Counted from the stretch's first letter, positions 36,101-48,681 are shown. The stretch is DNA of 64,000 bases from Yponomeuta sedellus (GCA_934045075.1 OW203721.1:23756181-23820180); one strand, 5' to 3'. Made by a program: numbers and translations. Notes: generated from the letters alone by a model not told the origin.

Positions 36101-37295
36101 TTTGTTTTTAAATCACGTTTATACAATATTAGTACATATAGAATATATTTTTTACTCCTTTTAATTACATATACATTATAATTTTATTACGTTTATTTTC
36201 ATATGTAAATGATTTCTAATGTGTATCGTCGCCACAGCCGCCGAAGTCTCATAGAAGGCTACAGTAGTGTGCCATTCCTATAGTGATGAAGGTACAGGGT
36301 TCGACACGAGTGCCCGGTTGCTGGACCCGCAGTGTACGACGTAATGTACAGTACAACTATGCTAAGCTGGCAAGCAGATTGATCTTAGGTACAATCGACA
36401 AACCGCGTCTATGTTCTGCCGCCAGAGAATTAGGTAACATTTGCGATGGTGCCAGTGTTAAATATAATAAACATTTCGTTAAGTCTATTTAAAACAAAAT
36501 CGCTTTTTTCATTTTTCATTTGTTGCTTTAGATCTTTTTTACACTTAAAATAGGCGTCTTTTTAAATTATCCTAATGAAAATATACATATATATAATTAT
36601 TACATATTAAACGTACCTATAGTAATATAAGGTTAGGTTGTAAAATATACAGTAACATTTGTATTTTAGTGTTCTTATTATGTAAGTAATATCTATATTT
36701 ATGAATAAAATGTTAAGTATTTTAAATGAATAAGGTAAGTGTTGTATGTAAAATGTACATTTTGAGTTCAACTAGTGTTAAGGGATCGGTAGCTGCGCAG
36801 GTAAGGTCTTTGGTTTCGCTCAGTCGCTCGTAACATCGCTGGCCCTCGCTCGGCGCGCCTCGGGGCAGCTCGGGCGATCTCGCGAGACGTCGGGCGATCT
36901 CGGGAGAGCTCGGACCATCTCCGGGATATCTGGAGCTTCCTCGGGCGCAGACAGCACAGTCGGGGGCGGTCGCTCCGCCCGCGGTGCACACATTCCAAAA
37001 TAACTAAGTGAACGCGTCCCAAACGCGCTAAACGTTGTAAGTTAACCACTTTGATGTTCATTAACTATAAGTTTAGGTTTAATTTCAGTTGATACGTGTT
37101 GTTTAACTTAGTCTGTATATAGTATTCTCTCGGTTAAGTTTTATGTGAGGACGATATCTGAGCGAGGCGACAGACCTGAGCCTGATGGGTTCATATTAGT
37201 TCGTAAGTCTTTTAAGTACCTAAGCGATTATTTCTGTTGCACCTAACATTAATTATTGCGAGCCGTGTTAGTTCTATATACTATGATTCTATGTA

Positions 37296-37301
37296 AATAA
37301 A
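37296..37301 (+). terminator. candidate polyadenylation signal for ftz-f1
   Basis: AATAAAGAATAA followed within 30-40 bases by GT-rich DNA (ttgttgttg, gtgtggggctg). Other AATAAA hexamers exist upstream, so the assignment is tentative. Confidence 0.3.
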
Positions 37302-37800
37302 GAATAAGGAAAATACAATTGTTGTTGAATCTGTAACGTGTGGGGCTGACATTTACCATTGCGTTGGTCACATTCGCTGTTATCTGATACCATAGGTTTA
37401 TGGCTATTTATGTGTTACTGTTTAGTCGATACATTCGGGATACGCAGGCCCCAGGCCGCGCGCGGAACAGACCCCTCGCATTGCGGCCTCGGCCACCTCT
37501 ACGTTATTACTTATATTATGTACTAAGTACAGCCCGTAAGTTAGCCACAATGGCTCGTGTGGCTGCCCCCGTTTTAACTGAACAAACGAACCATTCGCTG
37601 CACTTAACGGTTAACAATAGTTCAAAGCGTTATCCAACGAAATGTCCGATGCATCACTTATTGACATCACTAATTGTTTAGTAAATCGTAATATGTGTAA
37701 TTAATATTTTATAAGGTGATTATAATTGGTTTTAATGTGGTTAAACGGTATATAATTAAATAAAATATAATTGAGTATAATAATGTTTGTTCACTTTCTT

Positions 37801-39270
37801 TCAAAGTATCAACCGGGAGGAGATTGTTTGGTGGACGCGTCTTGTTATGGTCTGAGCGATTTATCGGACAAGCAGCCGTCAAACGGTAACATAGAGTTCA
37901 CTTCATAACGACACCCGTCGATCAAAGACGATGTATTTTTTTAAATAAAAAATGCTGTTTTAAATTATATGTACGTACTACTGTTACGATCAATTGTGTT
38001 TAAGTTACTTAATTATATGATCGTGTGAATGTTACACAGTCGACGGTCTAAATGAAAGATGATCGTGGCTTTTCGCGATCTTTGTTAACACCAGCTTAAA
38101 CGAAAACTATTAAAAGACCTGTTACAAGTTACTCATGCTGCTAATCCTAACGTTTAATAACGCGTAGAGGCGCTCTTAGAGTTACGTGTAGGACCATGGG
38201 GTAGATAGGAATGCTTAGCTAGCATTGTGTGTCTCATGAATTTGTTAAGAGCATGGGCTTTTTTTTATACATGTACACAGTAAATGACGTCTAAAGTTCA
38301 TACCTAATCGTTCAAGGATTACGAGTGTGCCTTAATTTATACATAAAACATTATGTTATGAGCCATTATGAAATTCGGAGGCGCATCCAATGTCTTTCAT
38401 GCTTGTTTAAATTAGGAATAGAAGAACCTGGCAGGACAGACATATTCAACATTCTTGAAGTGCAAAAAATCAAAAGGGCACCATGGATGAACGTGATTTA
38501 AATGCAATTTACTATGTATTTAAAAAAGGCACATGGAGCCGCCTAAGCTTTTCTATGGAGCTCGTAATCCGGACTTGGGGGCCTCGCTACACAGAACCAC
38601 GTCATTTACCTGATAAAGATCAGTGATCACTGATGATCGTTCATTTGCAACGTAGACTGTACTACAGCAGCTGGGAGGTGTTAGAATCAGGATCAAATCT
38701 ATCGAGCACGCTACTTTTTTTAAATAGATACGAAATGAAAGTGTACCTTACGCCGTGGCCGTTAGGTTTGCGATAAGCTCGACCCCGTTCAGTTGAAGTT
38801 GGGCAAGCACCGAGCAGGGCCACTGACTCCTAGTTACTGAAAAGTTGGCCACTTATATCGCAAACAGTTGTCCATGAAATGAGTTTTTTTTTACCAATAA
38901 CATTGGTATCTCACTACTTGGTCGACTTTTTAGAGTTGGGCAGAAGTGCCGTGTTAGTGTTACCTTGCATCCTCTATTGATATGGCACAAAAGCGGTTGC
39001 TAAGTCACATCGTCGCACATATTCATAATTTGTTGCAGTACTATGATTGCAACTTTAAAAAGATCTTAGTTAAAACTGGACTAGTTTAAATGGTGCAACG
39101 TCGGATTGCCAGGCTTGCTCTTGCTCAAAAGGGGTAAGTACTTATCAAAGCAAAAAATAAGGACAAATAAATGACGTGCTAGCTGTAATTTAGCAACCGA
39201 TTCAGGTGTTAATGGACTGCAAATCAAACAATAGGAAGTTAAGGTATAGTTACGTTTTCAACTGTAAACA

Positions 39271-39341
<71 letters not shown>

Positions 39342-40166
39342 TGGCAACTTGTAGGTAGATGGAAAAAAATTGTGGAATTATGACATTTTATGTACAGTGG
39401 GACGCACGCTGCGGCCCGACCGCTCTTATTGTAGAAATAAATGATATTTTCGTTTACATATTGTGTGTTTCAATTTAAATCCTGTATCCCGCGGGCGTGA
39501 ACGTAGGTAGTTAAAGCAAGTTAGGATAATATCCAATACCTACTTTATAAATAGAAAAGGACCTATTTTGGCTATTGATGTCAAATTTAAATCTTTTAGT
39601 CGTTAAGTGCTGCAATTAAGTGCTGTCGAACCCAGTAAGTTAAAATGGCGATATTAGCACACTGACGAAAACAGCCGATTTTTGTACTATGATTGCCGGT
39701 GTAGCGATACACGAAGCAAAAGTAGGTAACTTTATCCGAGCGTACCGAGATCGGGTGACGGTGGCTATAGAAAAACAACTTCGTTTCGATCACGCCATCT
39801 AGTGACACGAGACGGAACCTTTTGAGAAATTTTTGCATTAACAGTGAGTTTACTCTGAGCCGGGGGAATAATTTTTATTCTACTATGTTTACTATAAACA
39901 ATACTAAGTTTTGAGTGTTTTATGTAGGTAACCGTGGTTTATCCAAATTAGACCGTTAGTAATTACTTGAAAATTAACTGCGTCATAGTTGCATCATAAT
40001 ACTTAAGGGGTTCTATAGGACTAGCGACACCAATTAATAAAAATCATCTTTTTTTACCCACCTACCTTAGAGACAAAAATCAATTTAACATGTAGAGGAT
40101 CTTGCAAATACGATCTGAAAAAAATGGCTTTGCCTTGGTGGCAATATTGTTACTCTATGGAGCCCC
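37801..40166. other. intergenic
   Basis: No gene seen. 39274-39337 is an (AT)n microsatellite of about 32 units. The rest shows nothing recognisable. Confidence 0.6.
39274..39337. repeat. (AT)n microsatellite
   Basis: An uninterrupted run of alternating T and A, about 64 bases. Confidence 0.97.
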
Positions 40167-40170
40167 TTAA

Positions 40171-40351
40171 AGGTCTGCGCAGACGAGGGACTATCCCCGG
40201 GTACTTTTTTGTCCATCGATATAGATCACTTATAAATTGTATCGAGTAACGCACACGAAGGACTAAAAGTACCCCGTACTAAAAGAGTCCCTCAAGTTAC
40301 CGACGACATCAAGGGGCCGGAGTGGACTTAAGTCCCTCGTCTGCGCAGGCC
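40171..40351. mobile_element. TTAA-flanked MITE (piggyBac-like)
   Basis: 181 bp between TTAA at 40167-40170 and TTAA at 40352-40355. The ends are near-perfect inverted repeats (aggtctgcgcagacgaggga and tccctcgtctgcgcaggc). TTAA target duplication is the hallmark of piggyBac transposons. It has no coding sequence, so it is non-autonomous. Confidence 0.7.
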
Positions 40352-40502
40352 TTAACTACTAAAAACAGAATTATTCTTCTTCAAGCATTCCCTTTCATTT
40401 ATATTGGGTTAATTTAAGGAACTGTCATTTTGGGAACCACCCATATGGTACTACTGCCTCCTACAGAACCACCTACTGCCTATGTATTTAAAGGTCTCGG
40501 GG

Positions 40503-40578
40503 GCTGTTAGACGGCGCAGCCCAAGATATGCGAGGTTATCACACCTCACATATATTTTGGGCTGCGTCGTCTAACAGC
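40503..40578. repeat. 33-bp hairpin inverted repeat
   Basis: Arms gctgttagacggcgcagccc... and its near reverse complement (...gggctgcgtcgtctaacagc) around an 8-base loop. The GC-rich stem stands out in AT-rich DNA. Confidence 0.75.
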
Positions 40579-42711
40579 GTGTTTTAAAAAGGAGAGAAAA
40601 ATTGGACATTCGCAAGGAAAGCGAATTATAAAAGTAACGAAGGCTAGAATGCACTAGAGCGCATAATGATAATAAACTTTACAACAAGGCAACGTGTATT
40701 CAAATTGATATTTACAAAGTCATAAATGCAACTTTAATATTAATTAGTTTTCCTACTTAAAAGTACTTGGGCATTGTTCATAGCACAGAACATAAAAAAA
40801 GAGTAGAAGTAGCGACATGACACATTAATACGAAAACCAGTGTAACCAAACTGATACTTACAAACCAAACGCACACTACGAATGCCAACCTGCCATTGGT
40901 AAATAAAGTCAATGCCGAAATGGTGTACATCATAAAAGTTTCAATTAAAATATGCACCTTTTAGTAATGTTAACAATGATCAAAGTCAAATGACAATGAG
41001 GAAATTAAGGTTGACATTTTGTAGTAACGCTACTCTACACTAGATGGAACTACCGCCGCGTCGGACCGAAAAGAACTTTTACCACGTAAGACAGAAAGTT
41101 CAAAATTGAAAAACAAGTACATTCTCAGTTTGGGATGGGACAATGCGAGTTCTAGTTTGTCGATAAGGAATCTATCGACAAATTATACTCGTACAAACAG
41201 TTTACACATTAACGGCCGAATATGAATACTGGTACTTAGAAGTATTTTTAGCTATTTCTTTTTGCGGGTTGACTGGTAGAAAATGCATCTTTTCTACATT
41301 ATCTTTTGTGCAATATAGTATATTTCATTACAAGTGCGGAAAGGCTGTCATTGCAAAGAGTTCCGACAAGTTGCAATGACGGTTCCGCACGTGTACTGAA
41401 CGACTATTTTTAATACAGAAAAAATAAGCAATTTAATAAAAAAAATATTTAGAAAATGGCGCCAACCGTAAAAAAATATAAGCAGAGATTTTTTTTCTTC
41501 ACCCATTCTAGAAGGCAAAGGGAACTATGCCCATACAGCCAAGTCTTCAGAAGAATTTTTTTATTGATATGAAATGAAAATGAAATTTAATGAGATGAAA
41601 CCTAACTTAACTCATTCAATCAAATCATTAAATCTGATATTGAAACAAATTAGTAGCTCATAAAAACTTCTATGATTTTTTTTAGTAAAAACTTCATGGT
41701 TGGTTTTTCTTTTTAATAGACATTATTTTGACAGTTGGGAAAGAAAACGCACGAGTGCGGGAAAGGTAAAAAAAGCACGAGTGTTTAATAGCCCACATCC
41801 CGCATGCTATACGTCCGTGTAATACGCCACTTTTTGAGCAACTGTATTAAAAAAGAATTAACACTAATAGGGTACATAGACCCACAAATAAAACAATGTG
41901 GTAGATTTCATATTTTAAAATGTTATCTCTTATTTAAAACTAGCTTCAATCCGCTGCTTCGCGGGCGTTAGAAATTATAAAACGGGAAATATAATGTATT
42001 CTACGACTCAATTCAGATCTTTGTCTATCTGTACGCCATGTTTCATACGATAATACTAATTTTATTGACGATATATTTCATACACAAGAGTCTAACCTGG
42101 AAGTGAAGCACATTTTTTCTGGTATTGCTGCATCACATAAGTGCCACCTTCCGCCATTTTTAGTGTTTATGAAGTGTTCATGAAAATGCTTAGAATATAT
42201 TGTGTTCATTTTGCCTTCCTGTCGCTGCCATCCATTTTAATTTCGTATCCGGTTCCTTAGAAAACTAAACGAAAACTCACTTCCAAATTGTTTTGATTCC
42301 GAGAGGGTTGTTGTAACATTGCCTCGGTTTTCTGTTGTCAAAGGTGTAAGATGAAAATTACTTCGATAGTTTCTTAGATATTTCAGTCACTGATAAACTG
42401 GTGAAGAAAAACTGTATCGCGATGTATGTGCTCATGTCATATCTTGTATGAAAAGTAATAATGTATGAGCTCCAATGACAGTTTTCACATGCAGAACGAC
42501 CAGCCGGCGACCGGAGCTCATACATTACTACTTTACGCGGCCCGGCGACCGGACGGCGACCGGGTGCATGTGAAAAGGCACTTAGGAAGTAGGTATAAAA
42601 TAACAACAATTATTTTACCTACTTAGACGAATAAACAATAAAAATAAATTTAATTTATTAATCAGTATCTTTAAGTTCATATAAAGTAATTTGTTTATAA
42701 ATTTTATTTTA

Positions 42712-42962
42712 ACTTCAATTACTAATAATCAATATTGTTGACTTTATATAAAAAATAATTTGTTTGTCTATTTTGGAACGTAACTTCATAATTAACTTTT
42801 GTAATTTTTGCCGAGGGTAGTAAACTAACCGTTAATGATTTCTAAAAGACACCTGTCACCTCAGTCATCCGGGACCACGGCACCTGAAAAAGTGCCGAAA
42901 CGTTGGAAAATTGTAAAAAATGTAATAAACGAGCATAAATCCGTATAAAAACAGTTTTAATT
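42712..42962 (-). repeat. fold-back element, one-ended copy
   Basis: The reverse complement matches the inside and left arm of the element at 50713-51013 (shared 'gccgagggtagtaaactaac', 'cctgaaaaagtgccgaaac'). The other terminal arm is missing. Confidence 0.75.
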
Positions 42963-45417
42963 ACTACTTAGACGAATTGTAATTTACGATACCTAAGTAC
43001 CATTAAGTATGTGGGACTACTAAGTCATAGACAATTATCGATAGATTTTTATCATGTGTGCCCCCATCCGTAATTGAGTAGAATTCAAATTATGACAGAA
43101 ATTTCTAGAGAAGGTACACTTTCTTCGATGAAAATTTAACTTTACTAACCAGTAAATAAAGGTGGTTTCACTTTTTCATTTTCGGATTGGTTTCCGTGCT
43201 CATGTCATTACAAATTTAATTAAAAATACAATGAATTACGTCTTACCGATGAAATATTACGGCATGATCGGTATATTTTAGTGCACAGCTTTTACTTTTG
43301 CTCTCTAACACAGCACAACAAGGCATTTTAATCGTGTTTTCACCATTTTTTTCTTTACTAGAAGCGCGCGGCAACTGAAGTAAACAAAACTGTCACCGAC
43401 TACGCATAGGCAATACATTGCTAATGGGAGGCACGCGGGCACCGCCCACTTACGACTTCTACTCTTTTTTATGTTCTGTGGTTCATAGAGTTTAATTATA
43501 AAGATGGAACCACACTGATGATACGTACACGATGGACGCATTGAAAGCAATTGCGAAAAAAAATTGTTTTAAAAACAAAAACACCACTGCGTAATTTTTT
43601 TATTTATATAACCAATAAACGTCCCACTGCAGGGCACTGGCCTTCTATTTCGGAGCGCTAACTCGCGCCACCAATGTAAAAAATTATAACTTGTTTACAA
43701 TACGTTTTTATCTAAAAGTGAACATGAGAAATCTTAACAACTGTGATAACAATTTTTGGCACTTACAGTCTTGAACCTATGATCAATAGATTAGAACTTT
43801 AATCATTTCCGCTAACAAACGGCCGTTTTTGGCGGAAAGTTGAGATGATTGTCGACAGTAAGTGACCAAGAGATGGCGCTAGGCGTATTTTACTTCTCCG
43901 TTTCTGCACTTTGTCATCCATAGATACGGGCGGCAGTTTAATTTAAACCGTTGACTATTTGCAGATTTAAATAATGGGAGGTAGGCGAAGATTTGGGGTG
44001 TTAACAAGTGACAGAGGAAGTTTTTGTTGGTTTGGTTCAGAGCGCAATGTTTTTGATTTTATGGGACAAATTAGTAATTCACACGCTTTAAGACAAGATA
44101 CAGTAGATCATGTGTCACGTTTCGATGAGATAACAAAACAGTAGTTTATTTAGATTTGTGCTTCGTCACGGGGTAAGTTGTTTATTATATTATAATGTAT
44201 AGTAACACTGTTAGTTCTTGATCATCTAAATAAGTAGGATGTTGAGGGCTGTTTTCCCTTTTTTCCGTTTAAAGTCTTTGGTTGTAGATTCTAGGTTCTA
44301 GACTGTAGGCTCTAAAAATAGTTGTCATAGGTGTTAAGATTTATGATGTTCACTTTTACATAAAAACGTATTATAACACAAGTTAAGATTATTTTCCATT
44401 GGCGGCGCCAAGTGATTTCATTCAAGACGACTCCACACGGTTAAGGACCTACGAGAACGTGGTCGCACACCTCTGTACGTCGCATCAGTATGGTTCTACC
44501 TTAAATGTAGCATAATTGTCAGTTGTAGATATAAAATTACTTTAACTCTATCACGCACAGGTATGATAAATTAATGAATCAAAATTCGCATTGCAGAAGA
44601 AAATTAATATAATTATCAGGCTTTGTTTCGTGGTGAAAAAAACTACTATTATATGTTACAAAAAAACTACTTACTATTATTAATATATTACGTAATTTAT
44701 ACGTACGTAATAAATTGAGTAGTTAGTAGAGTTAGTATTGAGTAGTAGTAGTTTTTTTCACCGCGTTTAAAAACTAATAAATACGAACCAACACGCTTAC
44801 GGCGCTTTGGGGTGCTTTTTTTAACTTTTTTTATAAGACGCTATTTTCAAAAAGTGAACAAGTTATAAAACTTAACAACTGCGTCAACTATTTTTAGAAC
44901 CTGATATATCAACAACCTAGGACTTTCTGATTATGCATTTCCGCTAAAAACGGCTGTTTTTGGCAAAGCTGCTTTTAAGTCCTTTATTCTTGGACCCAGG
45001 TTCTTTTCAGAAGATCCAAAAACCATGCTTACATACATTAATTAGGTTTATAATGTTAACCTTTCCAAAGACTGTGATTTGATTTTTCAGTGACAGTGAT
45101 TTTTTGCCATTAGCGCCATTTGTTAGCACCGCAAAGCGCCTTACGCGCGTGTAGTAAGTATAATTACTGTACAAAACACTACAAGATTCTAGTATATTTT
45201 AAAAATAACAAATCCATATTTGGCTTTTTCATAGACCTGGCAATCTTCCCTGATTAGAAAGTCTTACTTTTTCGGAAATAAACCTCGAAGAACAAGTCTT
45301 CTCTGGCAGAAGAAATAATAACATTGGCACACGATGATTGCTACCAACAGGTTATGTACCAGATTCAAATATACTGAATAACAAAAGTATTAGGGATAAG
45401 GTTGCAAAGTATTAGGT

Positions 45418-45700
45418 TAGTCCAGAGCGGTGGTAGCGGAGCGGTGTAAAACGCCGGCTTCTCAATCGGGAGGTCGTGGGTTCGAACCCCGGCATGTACC
45501 AATGACTTTGTTTTCTAAGTTATGTACATTTGTGAAATTATAGTAGCAATACTACTCGCTGACTGTGAAGGAAAACATCGTAAGGAAACCCTAGTGTCTG
45601 AGGTGTTAGCGTACCTCAGCGCTTGCTACGTACAATGGCCCAACTATGAGGCTGAGTGCGGAAATCTCAGGTCTAACAACTAACTAGGTTATTCCAGTTT
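45418..45700 (+). repeat. tRNA-derived SINE-like element
   Basis: The head 45420-45500 has a box B-like ggttcgaaccccgg and a D-arm-like ggtggtagcgg. A body shared in reverse with 697-1018 follows (aaggaaaacatcgtaaggaaaccc, cgcttgctacgtac). It is not a functional tRNA gene. Confidence 0.7.
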
Positions 45701-46003
45701 TTTATTATGCTAAATATCCACTTTAATATTTAGTGACCAATTGGTATTATGACGTCATTCACTTTGTTTTTAGCCATAGAAATATCTGCTAGCAAAAAGT
45801 TTGATGTTATTAGTTCTTTTCAGTTTGTGGACAGTTTTAATTAAACAAAGAACAATTGTTTATTACACAAAGAAATCTTATTCCCCTAATTGCTTTGAGC
45901 AATACATACAAAAAGTTTGTAACAGAAATGTACATTTATAAACTTACTACTACTATAAATGCGAAAGTTTGTCTGGATGTACGTTTGTTACTTTATCACA
46001 CCA

Positions 46004-46310
46004 GAGTGCTTAGTGCGAGTGTGACAGATCCAATCGAATAACTTTACTACCGCGTTAATCGAGCATTGAGTAGTGAGTATGAGTAAGTTGACCGTTCGAA
46101 CTGGCAAAACGCTGTCACAGTACAACTCGCACTCGCGTTTATTCGTGTTTTGGCTGGTAAACGTGTTCACTTCTCAACGTAAACCATTACAACTCGCACA
46201 CAGCTATTTTAATTTCCATACTTGTCGCTAGGTGGCGCTTCCCCGATGCCATAGAAATATGAGTTTACGTTAACGCGATCGAGTAGTTAAAAAACTCGCA
46301 CTAAGCACTC
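46004..46310. mobile_element. MITE-like element nested in another repeat
   Basis: Perfect 17-bp inverted ends gagtgcttagtgcgagt / actcgcactaagcactc. The flanks (…ctactactataaatgcgaaagtttgt and agaacggatctggatga…) are the two halves of a different lepidopteran repeat, so this element inserted into it. No transposase. Confidence 0.65.
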
Positions 46311-46684
46311 AGAACGGATCTGGATGATATTTCGTACAGAGATAGTTTATAGTCATAATAGCACGTAGGCTACTTTGTTTAACGGAAAAATACACAATTA
46401 TATCCAAGCAACGAAGTCGCAAGCAATAGCATTACAAAAAAACACTGTATAATTTTTATTTTTACTTCTGATGGCAGCTATTTATTATAATAGCTGCCCT
46501 TCTCTCTCTCTCTCTATTAGAGAAGGCCTGTGTCCTGCTGTGGGCTGTATGCAGGCTACAAAAAAATGCTCTTCTAGCATCCCTAATGTTAGTATGAACG
46601 AGCGGGATGGAATGCCAGATGTTAAGACAGGTTTAAACTGAGTAGGAAAACTCACAATGTATCGTCAGTTGAAGTCGACATTAT

Positions 46685-47101
46685 GGCTGAGGCCACACGA
46701 GCGTAATTTTTTGAGTTGTGAGTCGCGCATTCGGTCGCGTAATTTCTGCTACGTTCGGTTTCATACAAAAACCCCTTTTTGCCACACGGCGACGCAAAAT
46801 GAGTTGTCTGCCGACTCACGCGCACTATCCCGGCTGAATTGAATTCGCCGTGGGAGATGGCGAGGAAACTGACAGTCGATCACAGAACACGTGAGAGTCT
46901 ATACGTTTCTTTCTTCTTCACAATGTTTGACACGGAGAAATGTATAATTGAAGTTGAACAACGGCCTTGCCTGTGGAATTTGTCAGAAAAGTCATATAGT
47001 GTTAAGTTACTATGTTTGAAAAGCGACTGAATAAATTACGCTCGTGTGGCGGCTCAACAGATTTGCTGCTGAGAAGAAATTACGCTCGTGTGGCCTCAGC
47101 C
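46685..47101. mobile_element. MITE-like element, 417 bp
   Basis: Inverted ends ggctgaggccacacgagcgt and acgctcgtgtggcctcagcc, with TAT on both sides as a possible target duplication. An internal repeat of the end (tacgctcgtgtggcggctc) lies near 47040. No coding capacity recognised. Confidence 0.7.
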
Positions 47102-47105
47102 TATG

Positions 47106-47428
47106 TGTCTAAACAAACTAGGCCGAAAATACGCGACCGAAGTTCCGTGGCCGATTTTACGTTCCGACGCATTCGGCTGATATGACACACAATAAGAGCC
47201 GAAATTAAGCGAAATTATTCAGTTCCGTAACTCAGTGTTCAATATCTCGAGCGCTGTCGTGGCGTTGCCACAAAACATTGCCGCCGAATTGCTGCTGAAC
47301 TTACGCCCGACCGAAGTTGTCGTAGTTGACGTAATGTCGGCATGGTGTGTCATCAGTAATTTAAAATACATTGCAGGCGTAATCATGCCGAACTTCGGTC
47401 GCGTATTTTCGGCCTAGTGTGTTTAGAC
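47106..47428. mobile_element. MITE-like element, about 323 bp
   Basis: Inverted ends of about 39 bp (gtctaaacaaactaggccga... and ...tcggcctagtgtgtttagac) with two mismatches or fewer. It abuts the preceding element with only a few bases between. The internal open frame has no recognised product. Confidence 0.7.
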
Positions 47429-47584
47429 GCCAAGGTTCGCACCGCAGTCTGGCTATTTATAAGGAGCTATCCATAAATTATGTCACACGAATTTTACTAT
47501 TAATGGGTCCTGGACTTACGACAGGTGTGACAGTTCTGGTGTGCCGTCACATATTTTAGAATTAATAAAATCAAATAAGTTGAT

Positions 47585-47820
47585 ATTCTTCCCGCGGGTG
47601 TCGTAAAAGGCGACTAAGGGACACAAACCGGGGGGTAGGCAGCAGCGCCCCCTGCAGTACAATTCCACCGAACTGCAATCCCCAACCTGCATGCCCAGCG
47701 TGGGGATTATGGGCATTACCCCCCAATTATGGCACAACCTTGCGCTATGGCGCTCATTAGGGGAGGGCTGTGTCCAGCAGTGGACTAATATAGCCTGAAG
47801 AAGAAGAAGACGAAGAAAAT
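47585..47820 (+). repeat. non-LTR retroelement 3' end (family 1)
   Basis: Same block as 1905-2170 (gtgtcgtaaaaggcgacta; gcccagcgtggggattatgg) ending in a GAAGAAGAAGA tail. Confidence 0.7.
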
Positions 47821-48425
47821 CAAATAACAAATGCTTCAAAGAAGTGATAAAAACTTTAACAACTTACATACACTACAGTTGAGTCTATAGAGTTGGTAAT
47901 ATTTGAATTTGTTCGCTAGAGTCGAAGTTTACTACTTCTCCACCTTCTGAGTGTGTCGATGGCAAGCCATCGTGGTGAAAGGCTTTGCCAATCAGCGTAA
48001 GGGACTCGCTGATTGTTGGCCAGACGTACGGGCTTAGTGAGGACGTCGTTCGGGGAGGCTCCGTTCTGCTGTAATATTAAGATTTATACACGTGACCGAT
48101 GTCCCGTCACACCCCCCGCATTAGGCTGACCTGTCTCCTTAACGAGTGACGTAATTTATGGATAGCGCCTAAATGTATCTATCTCCCTCTCCGAAGTGGT
48201 ACTGGCTGCAGCGACAACGCTTCTACGCAACTATAAATAGGTCCAACCGGTTATTCAACTTTTGACAGATGCACGCCTATGAAGTTCCTTATTCATTTGG
48301 CAGTTAACCATAGACGAATAATAAAATACTTTATGAACACATTTTTTTTTACTAATAGTGATGCGACGTGCTTTCCAACAATATTAGGACAAGTAAGTAG
48401 ATTATGTAGCGAGACTATTCAAGTC

Positions 48426-48489
48426 GATTTTAATTATGTTGACATACTATAAGAATAATTTCTTATAGTATATCAACATAATTAAAATC
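48426..48489. repeat. 30-bp hairpin inverted repeat
   Basis: Arms 48426-48455 and 48460-48489 are reverse complements with one mismatch and a 4-base loop (taat). A second, AT-rich palindrome follows at 48491-48510. It lies about 190 bp past the scu stop codon. Confidence 0.85.
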
Positions 48490-48681
48490 ATATCATATAT
48501 ATATGATATATCATACCCCTTCGATAGTTTTTAGTTTATCAATAACTATAAAAAATATCGAAATATAATATCGAAGCAACCAATCGTTAAAATCAAATAA
48601 AAATCGATCGAATCATAAACAATCGAAACGGTAACTTCTAAAGTTAAATAAACGGTCGGACCGACCGTAGCCACGCAAACC

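Larger units (their letters stand above)
29816..37800 (+). other. 3' flank and probable long 3' UTR of ftz-f1
   Basis: AT-rich DNA without a supported gene apart from the exon candidates at 30993 and 33073. AATAAA signals lie at 30246, 33938 and 37296. The last is followed by a GT-rich stretch and is the best candidate for a distal cleavage site. A 220-bp GC-rich island at 36780-36990 repeats 'cgggcgatctcg'. A CCAAGGTCA half-site (minus strand) lies at 32350-32358. 35430-35592 is a copy of a dispersed repeat also found at 56937-57052. Confidence 0.4.
40600..46000. other. intergenic, repeat-rich
   Basis: No gene supported. Contents: hairpin 41334-41391 (gtgcggaa..ttgcaatgac); 'ctagcttcaatccgctgctt' repeat 41935-42060; interleaved inverted repeats 42455-42576; fold-back element copy 42712-42962; LINE tail on minus strand 43590-43680 (reverse of ccctgcagtgggacgttta); two diverged copies of one repeat at 43690-43850 and 44830-44975 (aacggc.gtttttggc); SINE-like copy 45418-45700. 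Confidence 0.5.

Noticed and set aside
36283..36492. 69-codon open frame in the ftz-f1 3' flank
   Set aside because: No recognised motif or splice support; length is within chance expectation.
45420..45500. tRNA-like sequence with ggttcgaacc
   Set aside because: The acceptor and anticodon stems do not form, and a SINE-type body follows; treated as repeat.
47235..47417. Small gene inside the MITE-like element
   Set aside because: No recognisable domain, and the frame runs into the inverted repeat end.
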